A stretch of 64,000 nt of DNA from positions 1 through 64,000 of the forward strand of contig NZ_JAIMCG010000004.1 of the NCBI RefSeq assembly GCF_019795295.1, written 5' to 3'. Below are positions 9,266 through 20,903 of the stretch, one piece after another (positions within the stretch are counted from its first letter, which is position 1; each line of letters starts with the position of its first letter). A program made the translations under genes and the position numbers. This DNA comes from Cupriavidus sp. AU9028. GTDB taxonomy: Bacteria > Pseudomonadota > Gammaproteobacteria > Burkholderiales > Burkholderiaceae. The notes under the pieces were generated by a model. The model was not told the origin of the DNA, did not search any database, and saw only the letters and a program-made list of their open reading frames with translations.

Positions 9266-12200
9266 TCACACCAGCACCCGCTCGATGCCGCCGGCGTTGG
9301 CCGCCGCGACGTAGTCGGGCATCCAGTTCTCGCCGAGCAGGTGGCGGGCCATCTCGACCACGATGTAGTCGGCCTGCACCGAGGCGTCCTCGTTGTAGCG
9401 CGACAGGCCCTGCAGGCACGACGGGCAGCTGGTCAGCACCTTGACCGGGCCGTCGAAGCCGTCGTCACGCAGCTTGCCGGCGCCCTTGCGCATCTCTTCT
9501 TCCTTGCGGAAGCGGATCTGCGTGGAGACGTCCGGGCGGGTCACCGCCAGCGTGCCCGACTCCCCGCAGCAGCGGTCGTTCTTCTCGATCCTGCCGGCCT
9601 CGCCATTGCCGCCCATCAGCTCGTTGACGAGCCTGGTCGGGTCCATGGTCTTGATCGGCGTGTGGCAGGGATCGTGATACATGTACCGCGCCCCGCTGAC
9701 GCCCTCGAGCTTGACGCCCTTCTCCAGCAGGAATTCGTGGATGTCGATGATCCGGCAGCCGGGGAAGATCTTGTCGAATTCATAGCCGGCGAGCTGGTCG
9801 TAGCAGGTGCCGCAGCTGACCACCACCGTCTTGATGTCGAGGTAGTTCAGCGTGTTGGCGACCCGGTGGAACAGCACGCGGTTGTCGGTGACGATCTTCT
9901 CGGCCTTGTCGAACTGCCCCGCGCCGCGCTGCGGATAGCCGCAGCACAGGTAGCCCGGCGGCAGCACGGTCTGCACGCCGACGTTCCACAGCATGGCCTG
10001 CGTTGCCAGGCCGACCTGCGAGAACAGCCGCTCCGAGCCGCAGCCCGGGAAGTAGAACACCGCTTCGCTTTCCACCGAGGTGGTCTTCGGATTGCGGATG
10101 ATCGGCACGATCTCGTTGTCTTCGATGTCCAGCAGCGCGCGTGCCGTCTTCTTGGGCAGGTTGCCCGGCATCTTCTTGTTGACGAAGTGGATCACCTGCT
10201 CCTGCACCGGTGGCTTGCCGTGCGTGGCGGGCGGATGCGCGGTCTGCTTGCGCGCCAGCGTCTTGAGCACCTCGTTGCCGGCGCGCTGCGCCTTGTAGCC
10301 CCAGTCCATCATGACCTTGCGGGTCAGGTTGATGGTCTGCGGGTTGGTGGCGTTCAGGAAGAACATCGATGCCGCGGTGCCGGGGTTGAACTTCTTCTGC
10401 CCCATCTTGCGCAGCAGGTTGCGCATGTTCATCGACACGTCGCCGAAGTCGATCTTGACCGGGCACGGCGTCACGCACTTGTGGCAGACCGTGCAGTGGT
10501 CGGCCACGTCGGAGAACTCGTCCCAGTGCTTGATCGACACGCCGCGGCGGGTCTGTTCCTCGTACAGGAACGCCTCGATCAGCAGCGAGGTGGCCAGGAT
10601 CTTGTTGCGCGGGCTGTACAGCAGGTTGGCGCGCGGCACGTGCGTCGCGCACACCGGCTTGCACTTGCCGCAGCGCAGGCAATCCTTGACGCTGTCGGCA
10701 ATGGCGCCGATGTCGCTCTGCTGCATGATGAGCGACTCGTGGCCCATCAGGCCGAACGACGGGGTGTAGGCGTTGCGCAGGTCGGCGCCTTCGAGCAGCT
10801 TGCCCTTGTTGAAGCGGCCCTGCGGATCGACCTTCTGCTTGTAGCGGCGGAAGTCGCCGATCTCTTCCTCGGTGAGGAATTCGAGCTTGGTGATGCCGAT
10901 GCCGTGCTCGCCGGAGATGACGCCATCGAGCGAGCGCGCCAGTGCCATGATGCGGGCCACCGCCTTGTGGGCGTCCTGCAGCATCTCGTAGTCGTCCGAG
11001 TTCACCGGAATGTTGGTGTGCACGTTGCCGTCGCCGGCATGCATGTGCAGCGCGACGAAGACGCGCCCGCGCAGCACCTGCTTGTGGATCTTCTGTGCCT
11101 CGTCGAGGATGGGCTTGAACTCGCCGCCATTGAAGATCTTGCGCAGCTCGGCGCGCAGCTCCGCCTTCCACGACACGCGGATGGTGCGGTCCTGCAGCAG
11201 GTGGAACACGGTGGCGTCCGGCTGCTGGACAAGGCGGGCCTCGAAGGCCGGGCCGAGCAGGCCCAGGCCATGACCGACCAGGTCGACACGGGCCTGCGCC
11301 AGCGGCATGTCCAGATGGTCGCGCAGGAACATCCAGCGGCCGCGCACATCGCGCAGCAGCGTCAGCGCCTGCTGCACGCGGTCTTCCAGCAGCTCGGCGC
11401 TGGGGATTTCGTTGGCGTCGTCGCTGCGGCCCAGCGGCAGGTTGCCCCGGGCGAAGAAGCCTTCCAGCTCGTCCACCAGCTTCAGCTTGTTCTTGATCGA
11501 CAGCTCGATATTGATCCGCTCGATGCCGTCGGTGTACTCGCCCATCCGCGGCAGCGGGATCACCACGTCCTCGTTGATCTTGAAGGCGTTGGTGTGGCGG
11601 GCAATCGCGGCGGTGCGCGACCGATCGAGCCAGAACTTCTTGCGGGCCTCGGGACTGACCGCGACAAACCCCTCGCCGCTCTTGCCGTTCGCCATGCGGA
11701 TCACTTCCGAGGTGGCGCGCGCGACGGCATTCTCGTCGTCGCCGACGATGTCGCCAATCAGCACCATCTTTGGGAAGGCGTTGCGCTTGCTCTTGGTGGC
11801 GTAGCCCACCGCGCGCAGATAGCGCTCGTCCAGATGCTCCAGGCCGGCCAGGATGGCGCCACCGGGGGTCTTCGACTCGCCTTCGAGGAAGTCCTTGATC
11901 TCGACGATGCTGGGAATCGCGTCACGCGCCTGCCCGAAGAACTCCAGGCACACGGTGCGGATATGGCTCGGCATCCGATGCAGGATCCAGCGCGCGCTGG
12001 TGATGATGCCGTCGCAACCTTCCTTCTGCACGCCGGGCAGGCCGGCCAGGAACTTGTCGGTGACGTCCTTGCCCAGCCCTTCCTTGCGGAACTTGCGGCC
12101 TTCGATGGCCAGCGTCTCGGTGCGCAGCAGCTTCGCGCCCGGTGCCTGATTGCCGTCGAACCATTTCAGTTCGAAGGTGGCGACCGGCACGTCGTGGATC

Positions 12201-13240
12201 TTGCCCAGGTTGTGGTCCATCCGGGTGACTTCGAGCCAGTTGCCCTCCGGATCCACCATGCGCCACCAGGCCAGGTTGTCCAGTGCGGTGCCCCACAGCA
12301 CGGCCTTCTTGCCGCCGGCGTTCATCGCCACGTTGCCGCCGATGCAGGACGCGTCGATCGAGGTCGGATCGACCGCGAACACCAGGCCCGCCTTGTCGGC
12401 GGCGTCCGCCACGCGGCGCGTCACCACCCCGGCGCCCGACCAGATGGTGGCGACCTTGCCGGACACTCCGGGCAGCTCGGTCTCTTCGACCGGGCCCAGC
12501 TGCTCCAGCTTCTCGGTATTGATGACGGCCGACAGCGGCGTCAGCGGTACGGCGCCGCCGGTATAGCCGGTGCCACCCCCGCGCGGAATGATGGTCAGGC
12601 CCAGTTCGAAGCAGCCCTTGACCAGCCCGGCGATCTCTTCTTCGCTGTCGGGGGTCAGCACCACGAACGGATATTCGACCCGCCAGTCGGTGGCGTCGGT
12701 CACATGCGACACGCGCGACAGCCCGTCGAACTTGATGTTGTCCTTCTGGGTGACGCGGCCCAGCACGCGCTGCGCACGCTTGCGCAGGTCGTAGGCGTCG
12801 GCGAACTCCCGCTGGAAGTCGGCGATCGCCTGGCGGGCATAGCCCACCAGCTGCTCGACACGGTGGGAGCGGTCCTCGGCGGCCGGCTCGGCGTGCTCGG
12901 CACGGTCGGCGGCGCGGCGCTTCTCGACCTCGGCCAGCCGGTGCTGCAGCGCCGAGATCAGCATGCCGCGGCGCTTGGGATTTTCCAGCAGGTCGTCCTG
13001 CAGGTACGGGTTGCGGCGCACCACCCAGATATCGCCCAGCACCTCGTACAGCATCCGGGCCGAGCGGCCGGTGCGGCGCTCGCCGCGCAGCTCGTCGAGG
13101 ATTCGCCACGCTTCCTCGCCCAGCAGCCGGATCACGATTTCGCGGTCCGAGAAGGAAGTGTAGTTATAGGGAATCTCGCGCAGGCGCGGCGGAGCATCCT
13201 GCGTGGCGAGCTTGGCTTCGAGCACGAGTGGGGCGTTCAT
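9266..13240 (-). CDS. Giant FAD-linked oxidase / Fe-S oxidoreductase fusion (DUF3683, GlcD-GlcF-like)
   Basis: A 1324-residue fusion. The N-terminal ~180 residues correspond to the DUF3683-type region ([21 protein letters not shown]). Next come an FAD-binding PCMH domain ([19 protein letters not shown]) and an FAD-oxidase C-terminal domain with [12 protein letters not shown] and [10 protein letters not shown]. Two 4Fe-4S cluster motifs follow ([11 protein letters not shown] near 853; [12 protein letters not shown] near 915), then two cysteine-rich CCG domains (CCGYPQ near 1098; CCGESG near 1223). This joins the parts of glycolate or D-lactate oxidase subunits GlcD and GlcF in one chain, predicting a membrane-peripheral 2-hydroxyacid dehydrogenase that feeds electrons to quinone. 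The substrate is not known. ATG 13240 ([11 protein letters not shown]) is preferred over upstream codons. The gene couples to the HIT gene 5 bp away. Confidence 0.93.
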   Translation of the reverse strand: MNAPLVLEAKLATQDAPPRLREIPYNYTSFSDREIVIRLLGEEAWRILDELRGERRTGRSARMLYEVLGDIWVVRRNPYLQDDLLENPKRRGMLISALQHRLAEVEKRRAADRAEHAEPAAEDRSHRVEQLVGYARQAIADFQREFADAYDLRKRAQRVLGRVTQKDNIKFDGLSRVSHVTDATDWRVEYPFVVLTPDSEEEIAGLVKGCFELGLTIIPRGGGTGYTGGAVPLTPLSAVINTEKLEQLGPVEETELPGVSGKVATIWSGAGVVTRRVADAADKAGLVFAVDPTSIDASCIGGNVAMNAGGKKAVLWGTALDNLAWWRMVDPEGNWLEVTRMDHNLGKIHDVPVATFELKWFDGNQAPGAKLLRTETLAIEGRKFRKEGLGKDVTDKFLAGLPGVQKEGCDGIITSARWILHRMPSHIRTVCLEFFGQARDAIPSIVEIKDFLEGESKTPGGAILAGLEHLDERYLRAVGYATKSKRNAFPKMVLIGDIVGDDENAVARATSEVIRMANGKSGEGFVAVSPEARKKFWLDRSRTAAIARHTNAFKINEDVVIPLPRMGEYTDGIERINIELSIKNKLKLVDELEGFFARGNLPLGRSDDANEIPSAELLEDRVQQALTLLRDVRGRWMFLRDHLDMPLAQARVDLVGHGLGLLGPAFEARLVQQPDATVFHLLQDRTIRVSWKAELRAELRKIFNGGEFKPILDEAQKIHKQVLRGRVFVALHMHAGDGNVHTNIPVNSDDYEMLQDAHKAVARIMALARSLDGVISGEHGIGITKLEFLTEEEIGDFRRYKQKVDPQGRFNKGKLLEGADLRNAYTPSFGLMGHESLIMQQSDIGAIADSVKDCLRCGKCKPVCATHVPRANLLYSPRNKILATSLLIEAFLYEEQTRRGVSIKHWDEFSDVADHCTVCHKCVTPCPVKIDFGDVSMNMRNLLRKMGQKKFNPGTAASMFFLNATNPQTINLTRKVMMDWGYKAQRAGNEVLKTLARKQTAHPPATHGKPPVQEQVIHFVNKKMPGNLPKKTARALLDIEDNEIVPIIRNPKTTSVESEAVFYFPGCGSERLFSQVGLATQAMLWNVGVQTVLPPGYLCCGYPQRGAGQFDKAEKIVTDNRVLFHRVANTLNYLDIKTVVVSCGTCYDQLAGYEFDKIFPGCRIIDIHEFLLEKGVKLEGVSGARYMYHDPCHTPIKTMDPTRLVNELMGGNGEAGRIEKNDRCCGESGTLAVTRPDVSTQIRFRKEEEMRKGAGKLRDDGFDGPVKVLTSCPSCLQGLSRYNEDASVQADYIVVEMARHLLGENWMPDYVAAANAGGIERVLV

Positions 13241-13387
13241 GGCGGGACCGCGTATTGCGGCGCTACGCTGGAAATCGGTAGCGCCGTTCTTCGTCAAAGC
13301 GCGATTGTACTGCAAGGGCTGACTTTTCCGCAGTGCAGCAAAACCGGCCCCGGGCGGGTCTCGTCCCGCTCCCGCTCTGCCCCTCGA

Positions 13388-13966
13388 TCAGAACCAGGTG
13401 CGCATCCCGTCTCCGAGGTTCTGCCAGAAAGAGTCCGGAATCCACAGCAGGGCGGTCGTCATCGCCGCATAACGCAGCAGCTTGCCGATGGCCATATAGA
13501 AGACGCTGGGCCAGAAGCGCAGCCGCAGCCAGCCCGCCAGCGTGCACAGGGGATCACCTAGTACAGGCAGCCAGGACAGCAGCAGCGTGGGCGGGCCGAT
13601 CCGGCGCATCCAGCGGAAATACTTCGCGTCCAGCGCGGGCTTGCGCGGCTTGCGCGGGTGCGGCCGGTGTTCGGCGTGCTCGCGCTCGTGCTCGCGGTGC
13701 TGGCGGCGGATGTGGTAGCGCACCAGCGCCAGCTTGGCGGCATAGCCCAGCCACCAGTCGATCATGCCGCCCACCGTATTGCCCGCGGTCGCGACCACGA
13801 TGGCCAGCCAGAAGGAATCCGGATTGAGCTTGATATAGCCGAACACGGCCGGTTCCGAGCCGATCGGCAGCAGCGTCGCCGACAGCAGGCTAATCAGGAA
13901 AATGGCCGGCAGCCCGTACTTGGGCAGCGCGGCAGTCTCGAACAGCCAGTCGATCAGACCATCCAT
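13388..13966 (-). CDS. YqaA/DedA-related inner-membrane protein
   Basis: A 192-residue membrane protein of the SNARE-associated/VTT (DedA-like) superfamily, YqaA branch. N-terminal hydrophobic segments (YGLPAIFLISLLSATLLPIG) contain the typical SEP motif (GSEPAVFGYI), followed by NTVGGMIDWWLGY. A histidine- and arginine-rich loop (about 85-110) separates these from the C-terminal VTT half (LLLSWLPVLGDPLCTLAGWLR). YqaA proteins are of unknown function, and DedA relatives are linked to lipid carrier flipping. The charged insert (HREHEREHAEHRPHPRKPRK) is longer than in E. coli YqaA and could be a metal-binding or disordered loop. Confidence 0.88.
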   Translation of the reverse strand: MDGLIDWLFETAALPKYGLPAIFLISLLSATLLPIGSEPAVFGYIKLNPDSFWLAIVVATAGNTVGGMIDWWLGYAAKLALVRYHIRRQHREHEREHAEHRPHPRKPRKPALDAKYFRWMRRIGPPTLLLSWLPVLGDPLCTLAGWLRLRFWPSVFYMAIGKLLRYAAMTTALLWIPDSFWQNLGDGMRTWF

Positions 13967-14324
13967 GAATCGGCTTGGGTTGGTTGAGGCAAGCGCAGTG
14001 GTGCGCGGGGGCCGGCCATTCTAGCAAGGCCCCCCGGCCATCTGGCGGGGCTTTCCGCATGGCACATGCCGGGTATTTGTGATTTACTGTTAGAGCCCGA
14101 TCCGGCCAAACGTTCACCAGCCGGCACGACCGGCTGTCGACAGCAGAGGTCGCCAGCAGCGGTCGCCGCCATCGGGCATTGCTGCATCCGTAGCCAACAA
14201 AAACCGCATCACGAAAAGCCGCGCCTGAAGCGGCAGCAACGCGCCGTCGCCTGTCCCGTGCAGCATCGCGCCGTTCTTCGCAATGCCGGACCGGGCCACG
14301 CGCGTCACCCACAAGGAGACAAGC
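13967..14324. other. Divergent promoter region, yqaA-like gene and Mo-hydroxylase operon
   Basis: These 358 bases separate two divergent units. No gene was supported here. The most AT-rich part is around 14066-14098 (GGTATTTGTGATTTACTGTTAG) and is the likely promoter zone for the coxS operon. No specific activator site could be assigned. A good ribosome-binding site (AAGGAG at 14313-14318) directly precedes coxS. Confidence 0.5.
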
Positions 14325-14825
14325 ATGGCGATTCCGATCCGGCTGACGGTCAACGGCAAGGCCGTCGACGCCCAAGTCGAACCCAACACCCTCCTCGTCC
14401 AGTTCCTGCGCGATCAGTTGCGGCTGACGGGAACGCATGTCGGCTGCGATACGGCGCAATGCGGCGCCTGCACCGTGCATCTGGACGGCCGCGCCATCAA
14501 GTCCTGCAACATCCTGGCCGCGCAGGCCGACGGCTGCGCCGTCACCACCATCGAAGGGCTGGCGCCCGAGGGCGAGTTGCATCCGATGCAGCAGGCGTTC
14601 CGCGATTGCCATGGCCTGCAATGCGGCTTCTGCACGCCCGGCATGGTGATGAGCGCCATCGCGCTGGTGCAGGAGATGCCGGGCGCCAGCGCCGACGACA
14701 TCCGTTCGCATCTGGACGGCAACCTGTGCCGCTGCACCGGGTATCACAACATCGTGCGCGCCGTGCAGCAGGGCCAGACCGCGATGGTGGGCGCCGCCGC
14801 GGCCCACGCCATTGCCGCCGAATAA
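14325..14825 (+). CDS. coxS: Molybdenum hydroxylase small subunit, 2x[2Fe-2S] (CoxS type)
   Basis: A 166-residue iron-sulfur subunit of the xanthine oxidase/CO dehydrogenase family. The plant-type ferredoxin domain has C41, C46, C49 and C61 as cluster ligands ([15 protein letters not shown]). The helical domain carries C100, C103, C135 and C137 (CGFCTPGM and CRCTGYHNI). Together they relay electrons from the molybdenum site to FAD. ATG 14325 has an AAGGAG ribosome-binding site 6 bp upstream. It opens an operon of eight genes (S-L-M-D-E-G-XdhC-MocA) with short gaps or overlaps. Confidence 0.95.
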   Translation: MAIPIRLTVNGKAVDAQVEPNTLLVQFLRDQLRLTGTHVGCDTAQCGACTVHLDGRAIKSCNILAAQADGCAVTTIEGLAPEGELHPMQQAFRDCHGLQCGFCTPGMVMSAIALVQEMPGASADDIRSHLDGNLCRCTGYHNIVRAVQQGQTAMVGAAAAHAIAAE

Positions 14826-14845
14826 GACCGGACAGGGAGATCGCC

Positions 14846-17308
<2,463 letters not shown>

Positions 17309-17321
17309 CGCGGAGCACGCC

Positions 17322-18128
17322 ATGTACGCCTTCGAGTTCCAACGCCCCGCCGACCTGCAGGCCACCGTCGCGATGCTGCAGGCCGATCCCGACGCCAAGG
17401 TGGTCGCCGGCGGCCAGAGCCTGATCGCGGCGATGAAGCTGCGCCTCGCCGCGCCGTCCGCGCTGGTGGACATCAACCGGCTGCCCGGCATCCGCGACAT
17501 CCGCTTCGAGGGGGAGTCGCTGGTGGTCGGCGCCGGCGCCCGCCATGCCGATGTTGCCGAGCATCCCGATATCCGCCGCCGCCTGCCCGCGCTGGCGTCG
17601 CTGGCCGGCCGCATCGGCGACCGGCAGGTGCGGGCACTCGGCACGCTGGGCGGGTCGATTGCCAACAACGATCCCGCGGCCTGCTATCCGGCCGCCCTGC
17701 TCGCACTGAACGCCACCGTGCAGACCGACCGGCGCACGATAGCGGCGGACGACTTCTTCACCGGCATGTACGAGACCGCGCTGGCGCCGGATGAACTGAT
17801 CGTCGCGGTGCGCTTCCCGGTGCCGGAGCACGCCGCCTACGTCAAGTTCCGCAATCCGGCCTCCCACTTCGCGCTGGTCGGGGTGATGGTGGCCCGCACC
17901 GGCGGCGCCGTGCGCGTGGCGGTGACCGGCGCGGCCGACCACGTGTTCCGCTGCGAGCCGCTGGAGCAGGCGCTCTCGGCCAGTTTCACCGCCGACGCGG
18001 CGCGCGGCGTGACGATCCCGGCCGACGGCCTGAACGGGGACCTGCACGCCTCGCCCGAATACCGGGCGCACCTGATTCCGGTGCTGGCGGCGCGCGCGGT
18101 CGAGCAGGCCCTCGCGCACCGCGCCTGA
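17322..18128 (+). CDS. coxM: Molybdenum hydroxylase medium subunit, FAD-binding (CoxM type)
   Basis: A 268-residue FAD subunit of the same hydroxylase. The two flavin-binding motifs are clear: AGGQSLIAAMKLRL near residue 28 and TLGGSIANNDPAA near residue 107. The C-terminal CO-dehydrogenase flavoprotein domain follows (FRNPASHFALVGVMVA). It passes electrons from the iron-sulfur subunit to an acceptor. The gene starts 13 bp after coxL with GGAG in front of the ATG and is 12 bp from coxD. Gene order S-L-M differs from the M-S-L order of the Oligotropha cox cluster. Confidence 0.94.
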   Translation: MYAFEFQRPADLQATVAMLQADPDAKVVAGGQSLIAAMKLRLAAPSALVDINRLPGIRDIRFEGESLVVGAGARHADVAEHPDIRRRLPALASLAGRIGDRQVRALGTLGGSIANNDPAACYPAALLALNATVQTDRRTIAADDFFTGMYETALAPDELIVAVRFPVPEHAAYVKFRNPASHFALVGVMVARTGGAVRVAVTGAADHVFRCEPLEQALSASFTADAARGVTIPADGLNGDLHASPEYRAHLIPVLAARAVEQALAHRA

Positions 18129-18140
18129 CGCCGGAGCACG

Positions 18141-19046
18141 ATGCCGCCGATGCTGCCGACATCGATCGACGCCACGCAGGCGCTGCTCGAGCGCGAGCGC
18201 TACTTCGCCGACCGGGAAACCGCCACGGTGCTGTTCCTCGCGCTGCGGATGCAGCGCCCGCTGTTTCTCGAAGGCGAGCCGGGCGTCGGCAAGACCGCGC
18301 TGGCGCAGGCGATGGCCGCGGCGCTGGGCACCGCCCTGCTGCGCCTGCAGTGCTACGAGGGCCTGGACGCGGCCAGCGCGCTGTACGAGTGGGACTACCC
18401 GCGCCAGATCATGGCGCTGCGGCTGGCGGAGGCGCGCGGCGAGACGCCGGACGCCGACTCGCTCTACCGCGACGCATTCCTGCTCAAGCGGCCGCTGCTG
18501 GAGGCGCTGCTGCCCGACCCGCAGGCGCCCGGCGTGCCGCGGGTGCTGCTGATCGACGAGATCGACCGCGCCGACGAGCCGTTCGAGGCCTTCCTGCTGG
18601 AGGTGCTGTCCGAATTCCAGGTGTCGATTCCCGAGGTGGGCCGCATTCGCGCCGAGCGGCCGCCGCTGGTGATCGTCACCTCGAATCGCACGCGCGAGGT
18701 GCACGACGCGCTCAAGCGCCGCTGCCTGTACCGCTGGATCGGCTATCCCGAGCGCGAGCGGGAGCTGGCCATCGTCGCCGCGCGGGCGCCGGAAGCGGCC
18801 GCGCAGTTGCAGGCGCAGGCGGTCGACTTCGTGCACCGCCTGCGTGGCATCGACCTGTTCAAGGCGCCGGGCATCGCCGAGGCGATCGACTGGTGCCGTG
18901 CGCTGGCGGCGCTGGGCACCACGGAGCTGGATCCGGACTCGGTGCGCGCCACGCTGGGCGTACTGCTCAAATACCAGGACGACCTGGCGCGCGTCGACGG
19001 GCCGACGGTGGCGGAGCTGCTGGCGCGCACCGGCACCGCGGGCTAG
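18141..19046 (+). CDS. coxD: CoxD, MoxR-type AAA+ ATPase maturation factor
   Basis: A 301-residue AAA+ ATPase of the MoxR family. Walker A is GEPGVGKT (45-52), Walker B is VLLIDEIDRADEP, and the sensor region is LVIVTSNRTREVHDALKRR. In CO-oxidising bacteria CoxD is a chaperone needed to mature the active site, acting with the VWA protein CoxE encoded next. Starts at ATG 18141 with a GGAG ribosome-binding site. Length matches family members of 290-310 residues. Confidence 0.94.
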   Translation: MPPMLPTSIDATQALLERERYFADRETATVLFLALRMQRPLFLEGEPGVGKTALAQAMAAALGTALLRLQCYEGLDAASALYEWDYPRQIMALRLAEARGETPDADSLYRDAFLLKRPLLEALLPDPQAPGVPRVLLIDEIDRADEPFEAFLLEVLSEFQVSIPEVGRIRAERPPLVIVTSNRTREVHDALKRRCLYRWIGYPERERELAIVAARAPEAAAQLQAQAVDFVHRLRGIDLFKAPGIAEAIDWCRALAALGTTELDPDSVRATLGVLLKYQDDLARVDGPTVAELLARTGTAG

Positions 19047-19092
19047 GCGGCACGGCATGACAGGCGAACACCCGCACACTCACCGCCGGTTC

Positions 19093-19133
19093 GCTCCCCT
19101 CTCCCGCTCGCGGGAGAGGGACGGGGGAGAGGG
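19093..19133. repeat. Hairpin repeat (family A) at the coxD-coxE junction
   Basis: A copy of the dispersed palindrome (CTCTCCCGCTCGCGGGAGAG plus the G-rich GGGGGAGAGGG arm) lies between the coxD stop and the start of conserved coxE sequence. It is the only family A copy inside an operon and reads through in the coxE frame as arginine- and serine-rich residues. Confidence 0.8.
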
Positions 19134-19155
19134 CACAGCGCCGGCACTTCCCCCG

Positions 19156-20331
19156 ATGCTCGCCCGCAACCTGACCCACTTCGTCCGCCTGCTTCGGGCG
19201 GCGGGACTGGCGCTGTCGCCGACGCATGCGGTCGACGCCCTGAACGCGCTGGCCCATACCGGCCTGGAGCGGCGCGAGGACGTGCGCGCCGCGCTGGCTG
19301 CGCTGATGCTCGGCGGCCCCGACCAGCGCCCGCTGTTCGATGCCGCCTTCGACCTGTTCTGGCGCGACCCCGACTGGGAGGGCAAGCTGCGCGCGCTGCT
19401 GCTGCCACGCGTGGACGGCACCGCCCCGCCACCGCCGCGCAACAACCGGCTGGCCGATGCGCTGGCCGCCCGGCAGGCGCCGCCCCCCGCGCCCGCGAAC
19501 GGCGCGCCGGCAAGCCAGCGGATCGACGCCACGCTGACCTTCTCGGCCGAGGAACGTCTCGCCCAGCGCGACTTCGACACGCTGTCGGCCGTGGAATGGC
19601 GGGCGCTGCAGCACCTGATCCGCTCGCGGCGGCTGCATCTGGCCACCGAGCGCACCCGCCGGCTGCGCCCCGCCAGCCGCGGCACCCACGCCGACCTGCG
19701 CGCCAGCGCGCGGCAGGCAGTGCGCCAGCATGGCGAATGGCTGCGCTGGAAATACCGCCGCCGTGCCGAGCGGCGCCCGCCGCTGGTGCTGCTGCTCGAT
19801 ATTTCCGGCTCGATGAGCCAGTATTCGCGCGCGGTGCTGTACTTCTGCCACGCCCTGATGCAATCGCGCGAGCGTCTGTCGGTCTTCCTGTTCGGCACCC
19901 GGCTGACCAACATCACCCGGCGGCTGCGCGAACGGGATCCCGACGTCGCCATCGCGGCCATCGCCGACCAGGTGCGCGACTGGTCCGGCGGCACGCGGAT
20001 CGGCCAGACGCTGGCGGCGTTCAATCGCGACTGGGCGCGCCGGGTGCTCGGTGGCCGCGCCACGGTGCTGCTGGTCACCGATGGCCTGGATCACGACAAC
20101 ATCGCGCTGCTCGCTGGCGAAATGGCCCGGCTGCGCCGCTTCGCCCATCGCATCGTCTGGCTCAATCCGCTGCTGCGCTACGCCGGCTTCGAGCCGACGG
20201 CTCGCGGCGTGCGCGCCATGCTGCCGCACGTGGACACGATGCGGCCGGCCCACAACCTGTCCAGCCTGCTCGCGCTGGAGTCGGTGCTCGGCACCCCAAC
20301 CCAACAGGAGACCATCGCACCATGGAAATGA
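19156..20331 (+). CDS. coxE: CoxE, von Willebrand factor A domain protein
   Basis: A VWA-containing CoxE protein of 391 residues. The C-terminal half carries the MIDAS metal site DISGSMSQYS (DxSxS), followed by the TRIGQTLAAFN and LLVTDGLDHDN strands of the fold. CoxE pairs with the MoxR ATPase CoxD in maturation of the Mo hydroxylase. The start is uncertain. ATG 19156 (MLARNLTHFVRLLRAAGL) matches the usual family N-terminus. An earlier in-frame ATG at 19057 would add 33 residues encoded by the inserted hairpin repeat. Neither has a strong ribosome-binding site, so translation may be coupled to coxD. The stop overlaps the coxG start by 10 bp. Confidence 0.88.
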   Translation: MLARNLTHFVRLLRAAGLALSPTHAVDALNALAHTGLERREDVRAALAALMLGGPDQRPLFDAAFDLFWRDPDWEGKLRALLLPRVDGTAPPPPRNNRLADALAARQAPPPAPANGAPASQRIDATLTFSAEERLAQRDFDTLSAVEWRALQHLIRSRRLHLATERTRRLRPASRGTHADLRASARQAVRQHGEWLRWKYRRRAERRPPLVLLLDISGSMSQYSRAVLYFCHALMQSRERLSVFLFGTRLTNITRRLRERDPDVAIAAIADQVRDWSGGTRIGQTLAAFNRDWARRVLGGRATVLLVTDGLDHDNIALLAGEMARLRRFAHRIVWLNPLLRYAGFEPTARGVRAMLPHVDTMRPAHNLSSLLALESVLGTPTQQETIAPWK

Positions 20332-20903
20332 CACAGAGCCAGCGTCTGCCGGTGCCGCAGGCGCAAGCCTGGGAAGCGTTGAACGACGTCGACCTGCTCA
20401 AGCGCTGCATTCCCGGCTGCGAGAGCATGGAGCCGGATGGCGAGAACGCGTACCAGGTCGTGCTGACCGCCGCGATCGGTCCGGTGAAGGCGCGCTTTCG
20501 CGGCAGGATGGCACTGCAGGACATCCAGGCGCCGGACAGCTATACCATTGCCTTTGACGGCCAGGGCGGCGCGGCCGGGTTCGGCAAGGGCACCGCCGAT
20601 GTGCGGCTGGAGCCGGATGGCGAGGAGACGGTACTGTCGTACGCGGTGCACGCACAGGTGGGCGGCAAGATCGCGCAGATCGGCTCCCGGCTGGTGGACG
20701 GCGCGGCCCGCAAGATGGCCAACAGCTTCTTCAGCGCCTTTCGCCAGGCGCTTTCCGGGCCGACGGGCGAGAATGCCCAGCCGGATGCGGCCCCTGCGCC
20801 GGCCGAAGGCGAACCGGCAGAACCTTCGGCAAGCGGCCAGGACCAAGCGAACGAGCCAGACAAGCGGAAAGGATTATGGACAGCGTGGATCTCGAAGTCC
20901 TGA
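20322..20903 (+). CDS. coxG: CoxG, SRPBCC-fold subunit G
   Basis: A 193-residue CoxG-family protein. Residues 1-145 form the SRPBCC/START-like helix-grip fold (VPQAQAWEALNDVDLLKRCIPGC is the family opening). CoxG recruits CO dehydrogenase to the cytoplasmic membrane in Oligotropha and Mycobacterium; here it may anchor the form II enzyme. The C-terminal ~45 residues are a Pro/Ala/Glu-rich linker ending in a short aromatic tail (GLWTAWISKS), in place of a clear membrane helix. AACAGGAG precedes the ATG, and both ends overlap neighbouring genes. Confidence 0.92.
   Translation: MEMTQSQRLPVPQAQAWEALNDVDLLKRCIPGCESMEPDGENAYQVVLTAAIGPVKARFRGRMALQDIQAPDSYTIAFDGQGGAAGFGKGTADVRLEPDGEETVLSYAVHAQVGGKIAQIGSRLVDGAARKMANSFFSAFRQALSGPTGENAQPDAAPAPAEGEPAEPSASGQDQANEPDKRKGLWTAWISKS

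Noticed and set aside
9341-13561. Very long open frame on the plus strand (about 1400 codons)
   Set aside because: It lies antisense to the well-supported fused flavin/iron-sulfur dehydrogenase, is rich in His/Gln/Arg and Ala, and has no family motif. Long antisense frames are common in such GC-rich DNA.
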